This document shows, piece by piece, positions 7,490-16,945 of a stretch of DNA of 55,981 nt. How positions within the stretch are numbered: the first letter of the stretch is position 1; the number at the start of each line of letters is the position of its first letter. The DNA is from Opitutia bacterium (GTDB taxonomy: Bacteria; Verrucomicrobiota; Verrucomicrobiia; Opitutales; Opitutaceae): assembly GCA_947474365.1 (NCBI GenBank), contig CANJIU010000060.1:1-55981 (forward strand), written 5' to 3'. Below the pieces are notes generated by a model. The model was not told the DNA's origin. It worked only from the letters and a program-made list of their open reading frames with translations, and did no database searches. Made by a program: the position numbers and the translations under genes.

Positions 7490-9787
7490 ATGACGAACGA
7501 TAAGACGCCGCTCACGACGGTGGAGATTCGCTGGGGAGAGAACCCCGACGCGATCCTGTGGGTCGGCAATCGCGCCGTGCACCAGTACTGGGCGCTGCTG
7601 GGGCCGTATTTTCGTGACGTACTATTGGCGCCGCAAAGGCGCCCGGAGGATGAGGTTGTCGCGTGGACGTGGCGGGTCGACGTGAATCACCGGTCGCCGG
7701 GCTCCGGGGAATTAGCGGCGTTGCGCAAGCGCCTCGCGAGCACGATGAGCGCATTTTCGGAAAATGCGCGCGAAGGCGCGATGGGCGCTCGCGGCAGTGC
7801 GGGTCCGGCCAATCAGGCCAACGTCGTCCAGCTTGCGGTGGTGATGGAGGGGTGGGTGGCTGGCTTGATTTCGAAAACCGATGCTGAACTCGCGCCCTAC
7901 GTCGCGCGCACCGAGTCGGGTTTGCGGTTGCACAGCTGGGGGGCAGTGGCGGCGGCGGTGACGTCGTCTCCCGATTCGGGCCAACGCGGTGCCGATGATG
8001 AGAGTAGCGTCGGGCGTGGACCGGCCCCGCAGCGACGACGTCGTCGGATGCTGGGCGCCGGGTTCGCGGTCCTGGTTTTGGGCGCCTTGGTCTGGGGTGG
8101 ATGGAGGTGGTGGGCTGCAACGGAATCTAAAAATCCAGCCGCACGCAGCGCGGTTGATTTTACTCCGAGCCAGCCGCCGGAGCGCTTTGGAAGTGCGAAC
8201 GCCGGCAAGTCGGAGCCCGAGCGAGTCGAAATAGTGGAGGTAATCGAGCCCGGCCGTATCGCAGACACCGTCGCGAACGAGGAGGCGGCTCCACCCGTGC
8301 CGCGCCCTGCAGTTCCGCTCTCGGGGCAAGTCGCCGCGTCCGACCTGATTGCTCCGTCGCCTGGAGAGCCCGGCGCGGTCCCGGGAGCATCGCGGACTCT
8401 GATTCGCGTGGAAAATCCGTTGCGCGAAGATATGGTCCAGGCCCGAGAGAGTCTCGCGCCAGTGGTGGCTGGGGTGTCGCCGGTCTCGTCTTCGGGCGCC
8501 TCGCCCGGCCTGGCTGGAGGAGCGGCGGGGGCGGGACTGCTTGGTGGCGCGGCGACCGCTACGGCGAGTCGGGGTGCGGCGACGGTCGCGGGGTTGGCCG
8601 CAGGTTCGCCGGTCCACGCCGGTGTGGTGAATAGCGGTGAATCAGCGATTGCCACTCCGCCGCCGGCAACGGTGGCTGTACTGGCGGCGCCGCCGATGCC
8701 GGTTCCCTCGCCGACGCCAACGATGACGAAGACACTTCGCGTGAAGTCGGCTTCCGCCGCGAAGTCGGTGGGAAAATCGCGCGCCGGCCCGCGCACCAGG
8801 CGGGATTCCGAGGCGGCCGCGGCGGAATCCGACGAGGCGCCAGCACCGACGGACCGGCCTGCCAACGAGCGTGGTGTCGCAGCAAATTCATCCGAAGCGG
8901 CGGCGGACGTCCCGGCGGAGATTGCGGAGAAGCCGTCGCCCGGCGGCGGCGAGGCGCGAGTCCGGTCGACGCGTGCGGATGCTCCGGAGCGCCAGGAGCC
9001 GCGGTCAGGCGCCGCGAGGGATGATGCGCCAGCCGCGGTGTCGGGCGATTCTCCGGCATCGACGCCGTCCGCATTCGCCGAATACCATTCTGGTGCTAAG
9101 CGAGTGGTCTGGGACCAGGCGGTGCGCGTGAGGGTGTCGGAGTGGCGCGAGCGTTTGCTCGGTGATGTGATCCTGCCGACGGCGCCGATGCGGGCCGGTC
9201 AAGGAGACGATGTTGCGACGATGCGCCGGAAGATGCTGGCGGAGCGCCAGGCGCTGCTGCCGGCGACGTTTTCTCCCGTGCGCGATCGGCGGGGATGGAC
9301 GATGGAAATCGACGTCCCCGGTGCCGTGCCGGAGTTGCGTTGGCGTTTGCCCCGTGGCGTAGAGATGCCCGGTGCGGTGGTGCGCGGACGCCGCGCGGAA
9401 CTGGCGTGGACTGGCGGGCAGTTGCCGCCGCGGGGAGTTTACGAACTCCTGGATGAAAACGCCCGCGGCCTGGCGCGCGTGGAGATCGAGGGGGACGGTG
9501 CGATGACGACGCGGATGTCTGGTGGCGTCCGCGGGTGGTTTTGGGTCGGGGTGGAGCGAGCGGTCACGGAGCAGGCGGATGCGGCGCGTTTCGAGTGGCG
9601 GCGGATGTCGGGCGAGGCGCTGCCGTTGTCCTGGCGAGCCTCCGCCGAGGAGCGCGGGGCCCGGATTGATCTTCCCCTGGGTGCGAGCGGCGGTGCGACG
9701 CAGGTTGATGATATCGTGTTGTTCGATACGGCGACGGGTTGGGCGGTTTTCACCCAATTCACGCACGAGTCGGTGGCGTCGCCGTGA
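7490..9787 (+). CDS. Large single-pass membrane protein of unknown function
   Basis: The 765-residue product has three parts. Residues 1-185 are a compact, probably cytoplasmic domain (EIRWGENPDAILWVGNRAV, then HQYWALLGPYF). A run of arginines is followed by one membrane helix at about 187-209. After it comes a long Ala/Pro/Gly/Ser-rich linker to about 520. The last 240 residues look folded and contain DRRGWTMEIDVPG, ELRWRLPRG and RGWFWVGVERA. By the positive-inside rule the N-domain is in the cytoplasm and the C-domain in the periplasm. I do not recognise either domain. The overall build is that of a protein passing a signal or force across the inner membrane. The lipoprotein gene lies 27 bases upstream. 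Confidence 0.75.
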   Translation: MTNDKTPLTTVEIRWGENPDAILWVGNRAVHQYWALLGPYFRDVLLAPQRRPEDEVVAWTWRVDVNHRSPGSGELAALRKRLASTMSAFSENAREGAMGARGSAGPANQANVVQLAVVMEGWVAGLISKTDAELAPYVARTESGLRLHSWGAVAAAVTSSPDSGQRGADDESSVGRGPAPQRRRRRMLGAGFAVLVLGALVWGGWRWWAATESKNPAARSAVDFTPSQPPERFGSANAGKSEPERVEIVEVIEPGRIADTVANEEAAPPVPRPAVPLSGQVAASDLIAPSPGEPGAVPGASRTLIRVENPLREDMVQARESLAPVVAGVSPVSSSGASPGLAGGAAGAGLLGGAATATASRGAATVAGLAAGSPVHAGVVNSGESAIATPPPATVAVLAAPPMPVPSPTPTMTKTLRVKSASAAKSVGKSRAGPRTRRDSEAAAAESDEAPAPTDRPANERGVAANSSEAAADVPAEIAEKPSPGGGEARVRSTRADAPERQEPRSGAARDDAPAAVSGDSPASTPSAFAEYHSGAKRVVWDQAVRVRVSEWRERLLGDVILPTAPMRAGQGDDVATMRRKMLAERQALLPATFSPVRDRRGWTMEIDVPGAVPELRWRLPRGVEMPGAVVRGRRAELAWTGGQLPPRGVYELLDENARGLARVEIEGDGAMTTRMSGGVRGWFWVGVERAVTEQADAARFEWRRMSGEALPLSWRASAEERGARIDLPLGASGGATQVDDIVLFDTATGWAVFTQFTHESVASP

Positions 9788-9849
9788 CGAACGCGGGGTC
9801 TCCGGTCGGCCGACGGCAGGCGAGGTTCTTGTCGAACGCGCTGGCCCGG

Positions 9850-10896
9850 TTACGTCGTATTCCTGGCCGACACGCTCGTCCGCAGCGTCGGGCCATCCAT
9901 CCAGCGACCGGGAATCGTCGTGGTTGAAGGCCATTCGGGAATGCCGGTCTCATTGCGCTGGAGTTGGGCGATGAGCAATTCCGCGGCGCGCGCCCCCAAG
10001 GTCCGGGGCTGCAGGTCGAGACCGGCGCACGGCCGCGTCTTCATGTGGGCGTTGAGACAGGCGAATCCGTGGGTGGCCGGCACCTTGGCCCCGCAGTCCT
10101 CCATCCATTGGATCGCATCGGTGCTGTGGCCGACGACCACGTCGGGCGAATGGCGGCGAAACCACTTGGTGAAATTCTCGGGCGTGATCGTGTCGGCAAA
10201 GAGCGGCGGCACCGCCACGATGTCCGGATGACTTTCCTGAAACGCGCGGAACGCGGCCCCCCAGCGGTACTGCAGCCGTTCATCCTGGTGCTTTTTCAAA
10301 AACAGTCCGGGCTTCCGGTAACCGAGCGCCGCGAGGCGTTGGAGGGCGGCAAGGAGGGAACGGTAATGATCGGGACAGACCGAATGCAGCGCGGGCCGTT
10401 CGATGATATAGTCGGTGTAGATGCCGGCGAACTGCGTCCAGTCGAGATTCGACAGGTCGGGCTCGTCCCAGGCCGGCAGCAGAATCACGCCGTTGATGCC
10501 GCGCGACTGGAGGATTGAATCGAGGCGTTGCACGGAAACTCCCGCGTGGCCCACGGAAAATTTCTCCACCTTGAAGCCCAGTTCGACCGCGCGCTCTTCG
10601 GCGCCCGTAACGAGTTCGCGGTGGTACCGGAGGGCATCGTCGGGCCGGTCGGGTTCGTTGAAATCGATCGCCGCCAGCACCCCGCGAAAGGCCGAGCCGC
10701 GGGAGCGCCGCAGTTCGGACATGAGGGCGCCCGCGAGGGGATTGCGCCGGTAGCCCGCCTCGCGCGCGGCCTTTTTCACGCGCAGGACGGTGTCCGGGTC
10801 GACGCGCTTGGAGCCCCTCAGCGCATCCGAAACGGTGGTGCGGGAGAGGCCGAGAACCTTGGCGAGCGAACGCAGGGTAGGGGCGGAGGCGGACAT
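9850..10896 (-). CDS. LacI-family transcriptional regulator
   Basis: This 348-residue regulator has the LacI DNA-binding domain at residues 7-55 (LRSLAKVLGLSRTTVSDALR, hinge-side NPLAGALMSELRR). A periplasmic-binding-protein-like sugar sensor domain fills the rest. LacI proteins usually repress sugar-use genes and release DNA on binding a sugar or sugar phosphate. It lies downstream of the TonB receptor gene on the same strand with an 87-base gap, so it may be the last gene of the carbohydrate operon and control it. The effector is not predictable from sequence. Confidence 0.9.
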   Translation of the reverse strand: MSASAPTLRSLAKVLGLSRTTVSDALRGSKRVDPDTVLRVKKAAREAGYRRNPLAGALMSELRRSRGSAFRGVLAAIDFNEPDRPDDALRYHRELVTGAEERAVELGFKVEKFSVGHAGVSVQRLDSILQSRGINGVILLPAWDEPDLSNLDWTQFAGIYTDYIIERPALHSVCPDHYRSLLAALQRLAALGYRKPGLFLKKHQDERLQYRWGAAFRAFQESHPDIVAVPPLFADTITPENFTKWFRRHSPDVVVGHSTDAIQWMEDCGAKVPATHGFACLNAHMKTRPCAGLDLQPRTLGARAAELLIAQLQRNETGIPEWPSTTTIPGRWMDGPTLRTSVSARNTT

Positions 10897-10983
10897 CGTC
10901 GGACGGTTCGGACGATCCGTTCGGCCGGGGTGGAAGGCAACGGAATTTGTGCCCGACGGAACGGCGGTCCTCGGTCCCGCCGT

Positions 10984-13900
10984 TCAGAACGAGAACGTGT
11001 TCGTCAGGATAAATTGCCGCGGGTCCTGGTAGCGGTACTGCACCGGCGCGAGCGTGATGGGATCGGTGTTGTTGACAACGAGCTCACGCTGGTTCGTGAG
11101 GTTGTTCACGTTGAGCTGGATGTTCCAGCGGACCTTCTTTTTCAGAATCGTCAGGGTGTAGCCGATTTGGGCGTCGTAGACGTTTTGGTCGGCAGCGTTG
11201 ACGGATGACGTCTGGTCGATCACGCGCCCATTGGCCGTATCCGTATATTGGGCACCCGCCGGGTAGTGATACTCGGACCGCGAGCCCGCGACGCGTCCCT
11301 GGCGAATTCGCACGCCCATGCCCACCGACAGGCCCTTGATCGCGTCCGCCTGGAAATCGTAACGGGTGCGCAGGTTGATGCTTTGGCGCGGTTCGCCGAC
11401 GAAGCGCCGGCCTTCCAGGGCGGGCGCGATGCCGAAGAGCGTCTGTTCCATGTCGGCGATCGCCTCGTTGATGCTGTCGGTGTTGGCGGTGATGTCACCG
11501 GTCGCGGCGATTACCGCCGGGGTGTTCCAATCCTGGAAGCTCGGAGCGAACTGCGGCCGCGGCAGCGTCGCGTTCTGGCTGAGCGACAGGTTGCGGTATT
11601 TCAGCCAGTACGGTTTCCAGTAGTCGAGATAGGCGCGGTATTCGCGCCCGATGTTGGATTGAGCGGATTTGCTCCGGGAGAAATTGGCCGACACCGACCA
11701 GCCTGGCAGCGGGCGGCCGAGGATCTCGACTTCCTGGCCGCTGCTTTCCGAGTCGCGGATCAACTGGGTCGCCTGGGTGATCACCTCCGACTGCTTGCGG
11801 GCGTTGTCGGTTTCCTCCGCGTTGAGCGCATTGGAATTGGCGAGGGCCAGCCAGATGTTGCTCGCGGCGGCGCGGTTGGTGTTGGTGGTGGCTTCGTTCT
11901 TCGACACGGTGTGGAATTGCGTGGCGGTGATGAAGACGCGGTCCTTGAAGAGGCTGAGTTTCACGCCGTAGTCCTTGGTGTTGCCGGACGGCTGGGGCAT
12001 CTGGTCGGCGCCGGACGTCTGGCGCGGGTCGCTCGGCGTGCGGAAAAAGGCGTTGGGGATGCCGCGGTTATTCGACTGGTTGTAGAATCCGGAAAACCAC
12101 GAAGTCACGTGCAGCACGCCGCCGGCGGTGCGCGTCAGGCCGTTGAAAATCGAGGGGGTGGCGGTGCTGGGATCGACGGGTGTCCATACTCCCGAATTGG
12201 GGGCGATCGCCTCGGCGACTGGATCGCGGACGGCGGCGGCGACGCGGCTCTTCAGGCGATCGCCGCGGTAACCGTAGGTCGCGACAAGCCGGTCTTTGAG
12301 CAAATAGGCCTGGGCGACGCCCATGTAGGCGCCGGTGTTGCGATCCGTGTAGTTGATGTTCACGCCGCTTAGCGGGACTTCCTGCATGTAGATGTTGCTG
12401 ACGACGCCGGTGCGCGGATCCTGGTACTTGGTCGGGCCCGACAAATCGTAGGGACCCGGAATGCGGAAGTTCGGCGAGGAGAGATCGTTGATCGAGTTGA
12501 GGTAGAAACGGTGGACCACCTTGTTGACGTTGTTTTCCGGAGTGGGGTTGAACGCTCCGCCGCTGGTGACGCCCGGTCCTTTCATCCAGAACTGCTGGAG
12601 GACGAGGGAGCGTGATTCCGTCTTCGCCGTTTCGCCGAGCCCTGCGAGTCGGAACGTGCCAATCCGGGGCACGCTTTTTTCATAGGAAAGCGTGATGCGG
12701 CCCTGGTCGACCTGCGAGCTGCTCGGGCCGCTGGTCGGCTGCACGTCGACGTGGTAGAGGTTTTCCCGCGGTTTTAGTGTACCGTTGGGCAGGTAGAGAT
12801 TGGTGTCGGCCGAGACGCCGTTGAAGTTCCACACGATTTGGTGCGCGTAGCTGCGGCTGGTCTGCCGATTGAAGGCGAGTTCAAGGTTGAGATCACGGGC
12901 GAGCTCGCGCTGGAAAAACGCGGAGGCATTTTCGACGCGCGAGGCCAGCCGCACCCAGTTCGCCTCGATGACCGCTTCAGGGTTGCGCCGTCCCATGACA
13001 AAATCGGGCGCGGGGACCGACGTGGGATTGGGAAAGTCGGCCTTGGTGAACTGACGGAAATTCTGCGCGTAGGGAAAACGATCGCTCACCACGATGTAGT
13101 CGGCGCCGATTTCCACCACGCCGATGACGTTGGTGGCGCCCGCGTCGCGAATCGGCGTGCCCGGGGTGCCAGTCGCACCGGTGCCGGGGGAGCCAGGGAC
13201 GTAGCTTGCGGAAAAATTATTGAAGAGCGGCTGGCCGCTGGCGTTCCACGTCGACGTCAGGTCGAGCCCGAAATACGGCCGGGGTGTGAAGCGCTTGATT
13301 TCACCGTGCTCGAACTCCGCCCGCAGCGTCGTCTTGCGGTCGATCCGCCATTTGCCGGCAAGGAAGAGACGATCCTGGTCGTTGTAGCCGGCGGCGCGCC
13401 AGGATTCCTCACGGCCGCGCAGCACGACGGCGCGGAGTCCCAATTGATTTTTGATCAGCGCGAGATTCGCGTCGGCGATCCAACGCTGGCCGTCCCAGGA
13501 GTCGACCCGGTTGGAAATGCTGTAGGCATTGCGGTCGGTCTGCGCCTGCTTGCTGGAGACATTCACGATGCCCGCCGGCGAACCGAGGCCGTAGAGGATC
13601 GAGTTGGGCCCGCGCGAAACCTGGATTTGATCGACCATGTAGAGATCGACCTCTCCGGGAGCGCCGAAGAAATTGAGACTGCGACCGCCGCCGGGAAGGC
13701 CGCGGATGCGAATTGAGCGCGGTCCGCCGCCAAGGGCGGTGTAGGAGCCGCCGACCGCGGCGGCGCTCCCGTCCTCGGTGTCGACGCGCGTGCCGAGGCC
13801 GTATTCCATCGCGCTGTTGACGTCCGTCACGGCGATGTCGCGCAGAAACTCCGCGGTCATCGGGCTGATCGCCGCGGCGATGTCCTTCAAGTTGGTGCGC

Positions 13901-14124
13901 AGGCGGGTGCCGGCGAGCGTGTCCTGGCCGAAATAGCCGGTGTCGACGGAGGAGCTGACTTCGAACGGAGAAAGCACGATCGGTCCGCTGGTCGTGGGTA
14001 CGGCGGGTGGCGGAGCGGGCGTGATCTGGGCGTGAGCGGTGACGGTGAAAGCGAGTGCGGATACAATGGCCGCGAAAGCGCACCGGTTGGGTTTGCTTGG
14101 GGCAATTCGATGTAGGGTGGGCAT
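10984..14124 (-). CDS. TonB-dependent receptor of the carbohydrate locus
   Basis: This outer-membrane receptor has about 1046 residues. After a signal peptide ending TVTAHA, the mature protein begins with IVLSPFEVSSSVDTGYFG and TLAGTRLRTNLKDIAAAIS, a plug-domain start typical of Opitutaceae receptors. Further plug motifs are GGPRSIRIRGLPGGG and QVSRGPNSILYGLGSPAG. The barrel ends ...FILTNTFSF. There is no carboxypeptidase-like N-terminal domain. ATG 14124 is chosen because it opens a normal signal peptide. ATG 14208 is a serious alternative, because it overlaps the stop of the upstream gene as ATGA, like every other junction in this operon. Its neighbours suggest it imports a glycan fragment. 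Confidence 0.9.
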   Translation of the reverse strand: MPTLHRIAPSKPNRCAFAAIVSALAFTVTAHAQITPAPPPAVPTTSGPIVLSPFEVSSSVDTGYFGQDTLAGTRLRTNLKDIAAAISPMTAEFLRDIAVTDVNSAMEYGLGTRVDTEDGSAAAVGGSYTALGGGPRSIRIRGLPGGGRSLNFFGAPGEVDLYMVDQIQVSRGPNSILYGLGSPAGIVNVSSKQAQTDRNAYSISNRVDSWDGQRWIADANLALIKNQLGLRAVVLRGREESWRAAGYNDQDRLFLAGKWRIDRKTTLRAEFEHGEIKRFTPRPYFGLDLTSTWNASGQPLFNNFSASYVPGSPGTGATGTPGTPIRDAGATNVIGVVEIGADYIVVSDRFPYAQNFRQFTKADFPNPTSVPAPDFVMGRRNPEAVIEANWVRLASRVENASAFFQRELARDLNLELAFNRQTSRSYAHQIVWNFNGVSADTNLYLPNGTLKPRENLYHVDVQPTSGPSSSQVDQGRITLSYEKSVPRIGTFRLAGLGETAKTESRSLVLQQFWMKGPGVTSGGAFNPTPENNVNKVVHRFYLNSINDLSSPNFRIPGPYDLSGPTKYQDPRTGVVSNIYMQEVPLSGVNINYTDRNTGAYMGVAQAYLLKDRLVATYGYRGDRLKSRVAAAVRDPVAEAIAPNSGVWTPVDPSTATPSIFNGLTRTAGGVLHVTSWFSGFYNQSNNRGIPNAFFRTPSDPRQTSGADQMPQPSGNTKDYGVKLSLFKDRVFITATQFHTVSKNEATTNTNRAAASNIWLALANSNALNAEETDNARKQSEVITQATQLIRDSESSGQEVEILGRPLPGWSVSANFSRSKSAQSNIGREYRAYLDYWKPYWLKYRNLSLSQNATLPRPQFAPSFQDWNTPAVIAATGDITANTDSINEAIADMEQTLFGIAPALEGRRFVGEPRQSINLRTRYDFQADAIKGLSVGMGVRIRQGRVAGSRSEYHYPAGAQYTDTANGRVIDQTSSVNAADQNVYDAQIGYTLTILKKKVRWNIQLNVNNLTNQRELVVNNTDPITLAPVQYRYQDPRQFILTNTFSF

Positions 14125-14204
14125 AGGGGTTTCGGGGATGCTACTGGAGTGGTACGGCGAAGATCGAGGAAGCGATCCGCCAGGCGGCGGCGTGACTTGA
14201 TTGC

Positions 14205-15194
14205 TCATTGTTTGGTTTGCGCCTGACAACGGAGGTTTCGTACGGCCATGGCGGCATCGTTCAGCCCGGTGATCTCCCAGCCGAGGACCGCACTGCCCAC
14301 GCGATAGTCGGATAAATTCTTGGAGTCCCCCAGATATCCGCGCCTCCAGGCTTCGTTGAGGCCCGCGATGACATGGGGCAGCAGGTCGCCGTGCACGTCC
14401 ACCCACTCGCCGGCGGCCACGACTTGGTCGGTGAACGGCTTGACGCCGATGTCGTAGATCAGTTTTCCCGTCGCTGGTTTCTTTGGGGAGCCCGCGTCGA
14501 GCTGGGCCTTCAGACTGGTGACGGGGTACCGGTCGTCGTAGAGCATCACGCCGAACCAGAAATAATCGCCATGGCCGGGAGACGTGCGATTCAGATTCTG
14601 GATGGTGAGGAAGAAGACAAATTGCGCGGCGTGGAGCCTGGGGTCGTGGCCCGTGATCGCATTGCGGTGGTCAAAGAGGAGCCGGACGCGGACCCCGAAA
14701 TCAAGCCGGCTCAGATCGGCGAGGCTGGGCGCATCCGCTCCGAGATGGCCGCCGGGCGGGCTGATGCGCTGGGTGAGATAGAGGTGCGGCCACGGGTCTC
14801 CCTTGCCGCGAAACTTGCCGCCGAACTCACTGCGGGCATTTACCCCCAGAATAAAGTCCGCGTCTTCTTTCTCCGGATGGAGGCTCAACCACTGCCGCTC
14901 ATCCTTAAAGGTGAATCCTGAGGGGTGAATCGTTTGTCCGGCCTGGTCGGCCACGTTGCTCTGGCTGTGATGTTGGGCCACCTGCCAGACTGGGCGCGCG
15001 GCAGCCTTGTCCCATTGGATTTCGATGGGTCGCTTGTCTCGATCGATCCCTTTCAGCCCGCATTTGAAATCGGTGTCGGCCAGTAGATCGATTTGAGCGG
15101 ACGGCGGGACCGCCCCTGCGCCATTGTGCGCGAATACCGTGAGTGCGAAAAGCAAAACGAAGTGATGAAACTGGCGCCGTCGTTTCGGATTCAT
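14205..15194 (-). CDS. Secreted protein of unknown function in the carbohydrate operon
   Basis: The 329-residue product has a signal peptide (RQFHHFVLLFALTVFA, cleavage near GAGA) and no further membrane segment. It is rich in aromatic residues and contains WPHLYLTQRIS, GDYFWFGVMLYDDRYP, and a region ending VGSAVLGWEITGLNDAAM. This looks like a beta-sandwich enzyme or carbohydrate-binding protein. I do not recognise the family. Its start overlaps the sulfatase stop as ATGA (15191-15194). The operon otherwise lacks an obvious glycan-cleaving enzyme, so this protein is a candidate for that role or for glycan binding; that is inference only. Confidence 0.8.
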   Translation of the reverse strand: MNPKRRRQFHHFVLLFALTVFAHNGAGAVPPSAQIDLLADTDFKCGLKGIDRDKRPIEIQWDKAAARPVWQVAQHHSQSNVADQAGQTIHPSGFTFKDERQWLSLHPEKEDADFILGVNARSEFGGKFRGKGDPWPHLYLTQRISPPGGHLGADAPSLADLSRLDFGVRVRLLFDHRNAITGHDPRLHAAQFVFFLTIQNLNRTSPGHGDYFWFGVMLYDDRYPVTSLKAQLDAGSPKKPATGKLIYDIGVKPFTDQVVAAGEWVDVHGDLLPHVIAGLNEAWRRGYLGDSKNLSDYRVGSAVLGWEITGLNDAAMAVRNLRCQAQTKQ

Positions 15195-16945
15195 TTGGCG
15201 GCGGAAATGCGGTGCAGTTTCACCGTTTGGATTTCGACGCCAGTGGTCGCGGTCACCTTGAGTTCGTGCTCCCCGGCCGGAATCACGATCCGTCCGATGT
15301 CGAGTGGACGGAAAACCTTGTCGGGCACCTCCCAGCGCGGGACGAGGTCGGGGCGCGGGATTTCCGGAGGTTCATGGGCCGCGGTGATGGCGCCTTGGAC
15401 CGTGTTGCCGCCCACCTCCACCCGCACCAAGCCGCCGGCACTCTTCGCCGTATGGAGGACCGTGACTTCGTAGGTGGCAGACCGAGGCACTTCGAGATTC
15501 CAAACGATGGCGGCGTTCGGCGAATCGAAGCCGGTGGCCCAGTCGTAATCCCAACCTTTGCCAAAGAAGCGCGCGCCGCCTTGCAATTCGGCATTCGGCA
15601 CCGGCAGCTCAGTCCCATCGGTGAGGGTGATCGGGAAGCGTTTGACCTTGCCCGCGGTCGGGGCGGTCGCCTCACGGAACCATCGTTCGTACGCGCCGGC
15701 CAGTTTGGCGGCGAGGGGCGGCTCTTGCGCGAGGAGGTTGTTGGTTTCGCCTGGGTCGGTGCGCAGATCGAAAAGGTATTCCTGTTTTCCATCATGAACC
15801 CAGCGGTGCGTCGGCGTGCGCGCGGTGCCGGGGTAAAGCGGGAGGGGCGTGCCGTCCTTGCCGCCACGGCCGGAGACGTCGAAGAGCGTCCGTTCCGGCC
15901 AGGCCTTGGCCGTGCCCCGCAGCAGCGGCACCAGGCTCATGCCGTCGAGGGGTGGGCCGGGCGGACGGGATACGCCGGCGAAGTCGAGCAATGTCGGCAA
16001 CACATCCACATGCTGGGTGATTTCGGCGACGACCTTACCCGCCTCCAGCCGGCCCGGCCAGCGGATGAAGCATGGCACCCGCATGCCGCCCTCGAATACA
16101 CTGGCCTTGGCGCCGCGCATCCCGCCGTTAAAGCGCCGGGAGTTGGGGCCGTTGTCGGAGGCGAAAAGCACGAGGGTGTTCGCGGCGAGGCCGAGTTCGT
16201 CGAGTTTCGCCAGCAGCCGGCCGGTATTGTAATCGAGATTCTCGACCATCGCATAGACTGCGGCCTCCATCGGCGCGAAGCCGCGTTGGCGGTACTTCGC
16301 GAACAGCTCCGCCGGAGCCTGCATCGGCGAGTGGCAGGCGTTGAACGGCACGTAACAGAAGAACGGATGCGCCCGCTGGCGTTCGATGAAAGCGAGCGCG
16401 GCGTCGGCGATCACATCGGTGATGAAACCCGGGCGGCGTGCGACCACCCCGTTGTGTTCCAACTCCGGATCGAAATAGTTCGAAAAGAATCCGCCGTTGA
16501 AGCCGAAGAACTCGTCGAAGCCCTGGCCGCGCGCCGTGGAGGGATGATTGGAGCCGTTGTGCCATTTGCCGAAACAGCCCGTGGCGTAGCCCGCCGGCTT
16601 CAAGGCTTCGGCGATCGTTACCTCGTCGCCATGCATGACCTCGAGGGCGTTCGTGGTGTTGATCACCCGCAGGCGCAAATGGTGCCGTCCCGAGAGCAAC
16701 GACGACCGCGTGGGCGAGCAGATGGGACTGACGTAGAAGTGATCGAGTTCCACGCTCTGGCTTTTCAGTTTGTCGAGCACCGGCGTGTCCAGGCGATCGT
16801 TGCCGTGGCAACGCAGGTCCCCCCAGCCCATGTCGTCGGCCAGGATGAGGAGAATGTTGGGGCGCGGTTCAGCCGCGATTGCCGTGGCGAAAAGCGCGAC
16901 GGACGACAACAGCAGGGTGGTGAGAAGCGGAAGGGCTGATCTCAT
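15191..16945 (-). CDS. Sulfatase (formylglycine-dependent, arylsulfatase type)
   Basis: This 584-residue secreted sulfatase removes sulfate esters. After the signal peptide (to about residue 25), PNILLILADDMGWGD gives the calcium-binding aspartates D37 and D38. The maturation motif is CSPTRSSLLSGR with Cys76 as the residue oxidised to formylglycine. It is longer than a plain sulfatase. The last 140 residues or so (AELQGGARFFGKGWDYDW onward) look like a beta-sandwich carbohydrate-binding domain. Both ends overlap neighbours as ATGA, so it is translated with the acetylesterase upstream and the unknown secreted protein downstream. An anaerobic or oxygen-dependent sulfatase-maturing enzyme must be encoded elsewhere. 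The sugar specificity is unknown. Confidence 0.93.
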   Translation of the reverse strand: MRSALPLLTTLLLSSVALFATAIAAEPRPNILLILADDMGWGDLRCHGNDRLDTPVLDKLKSQSVELDHFYVSPICSPTRSSLLSGRHHLRLRVINTTNALEVMHGDEVTIAEALKPAGYATGCFGKWHNGSNHPSTARGQGFDEFFGFNGGFFSNYFDPELEHNGVVARRPGFITDVIADAALAFIERQRAHPFFCYVPFNACHSPMQAPAELFAKYRQRGFAPMEAAVYAMVENLDYNTGRLLAKLDELGLAANTLVLFASDNGPNSRRFNGGMRGAKASVFEGGMRVPCFIRWPGRLEAGKVVAEITQHVDVLPTLLDFAGVSRPPGPPLDGMSLVPLLRGTAKAWPERTLFDVSGRGGKDGTPLPLYPGTARTPTHRWVHDGKQEYLFDLRTDPGETNNLLAQEPPLAAKLAGAYERWFREATAPTAGKVKRFPITLTDGTELPVPNAELQGGARFFGKGWDYDWATGFDSPNAAIVWNLEVPRSATYEVTVLHTAKSAGGLVRVEVGGNTVQGAITAAHEPPEIPRPDLVPRWEVPDKVFRPLDIGRIVIPAGEHELKVTATTGVEIQTVKLHRISAAK

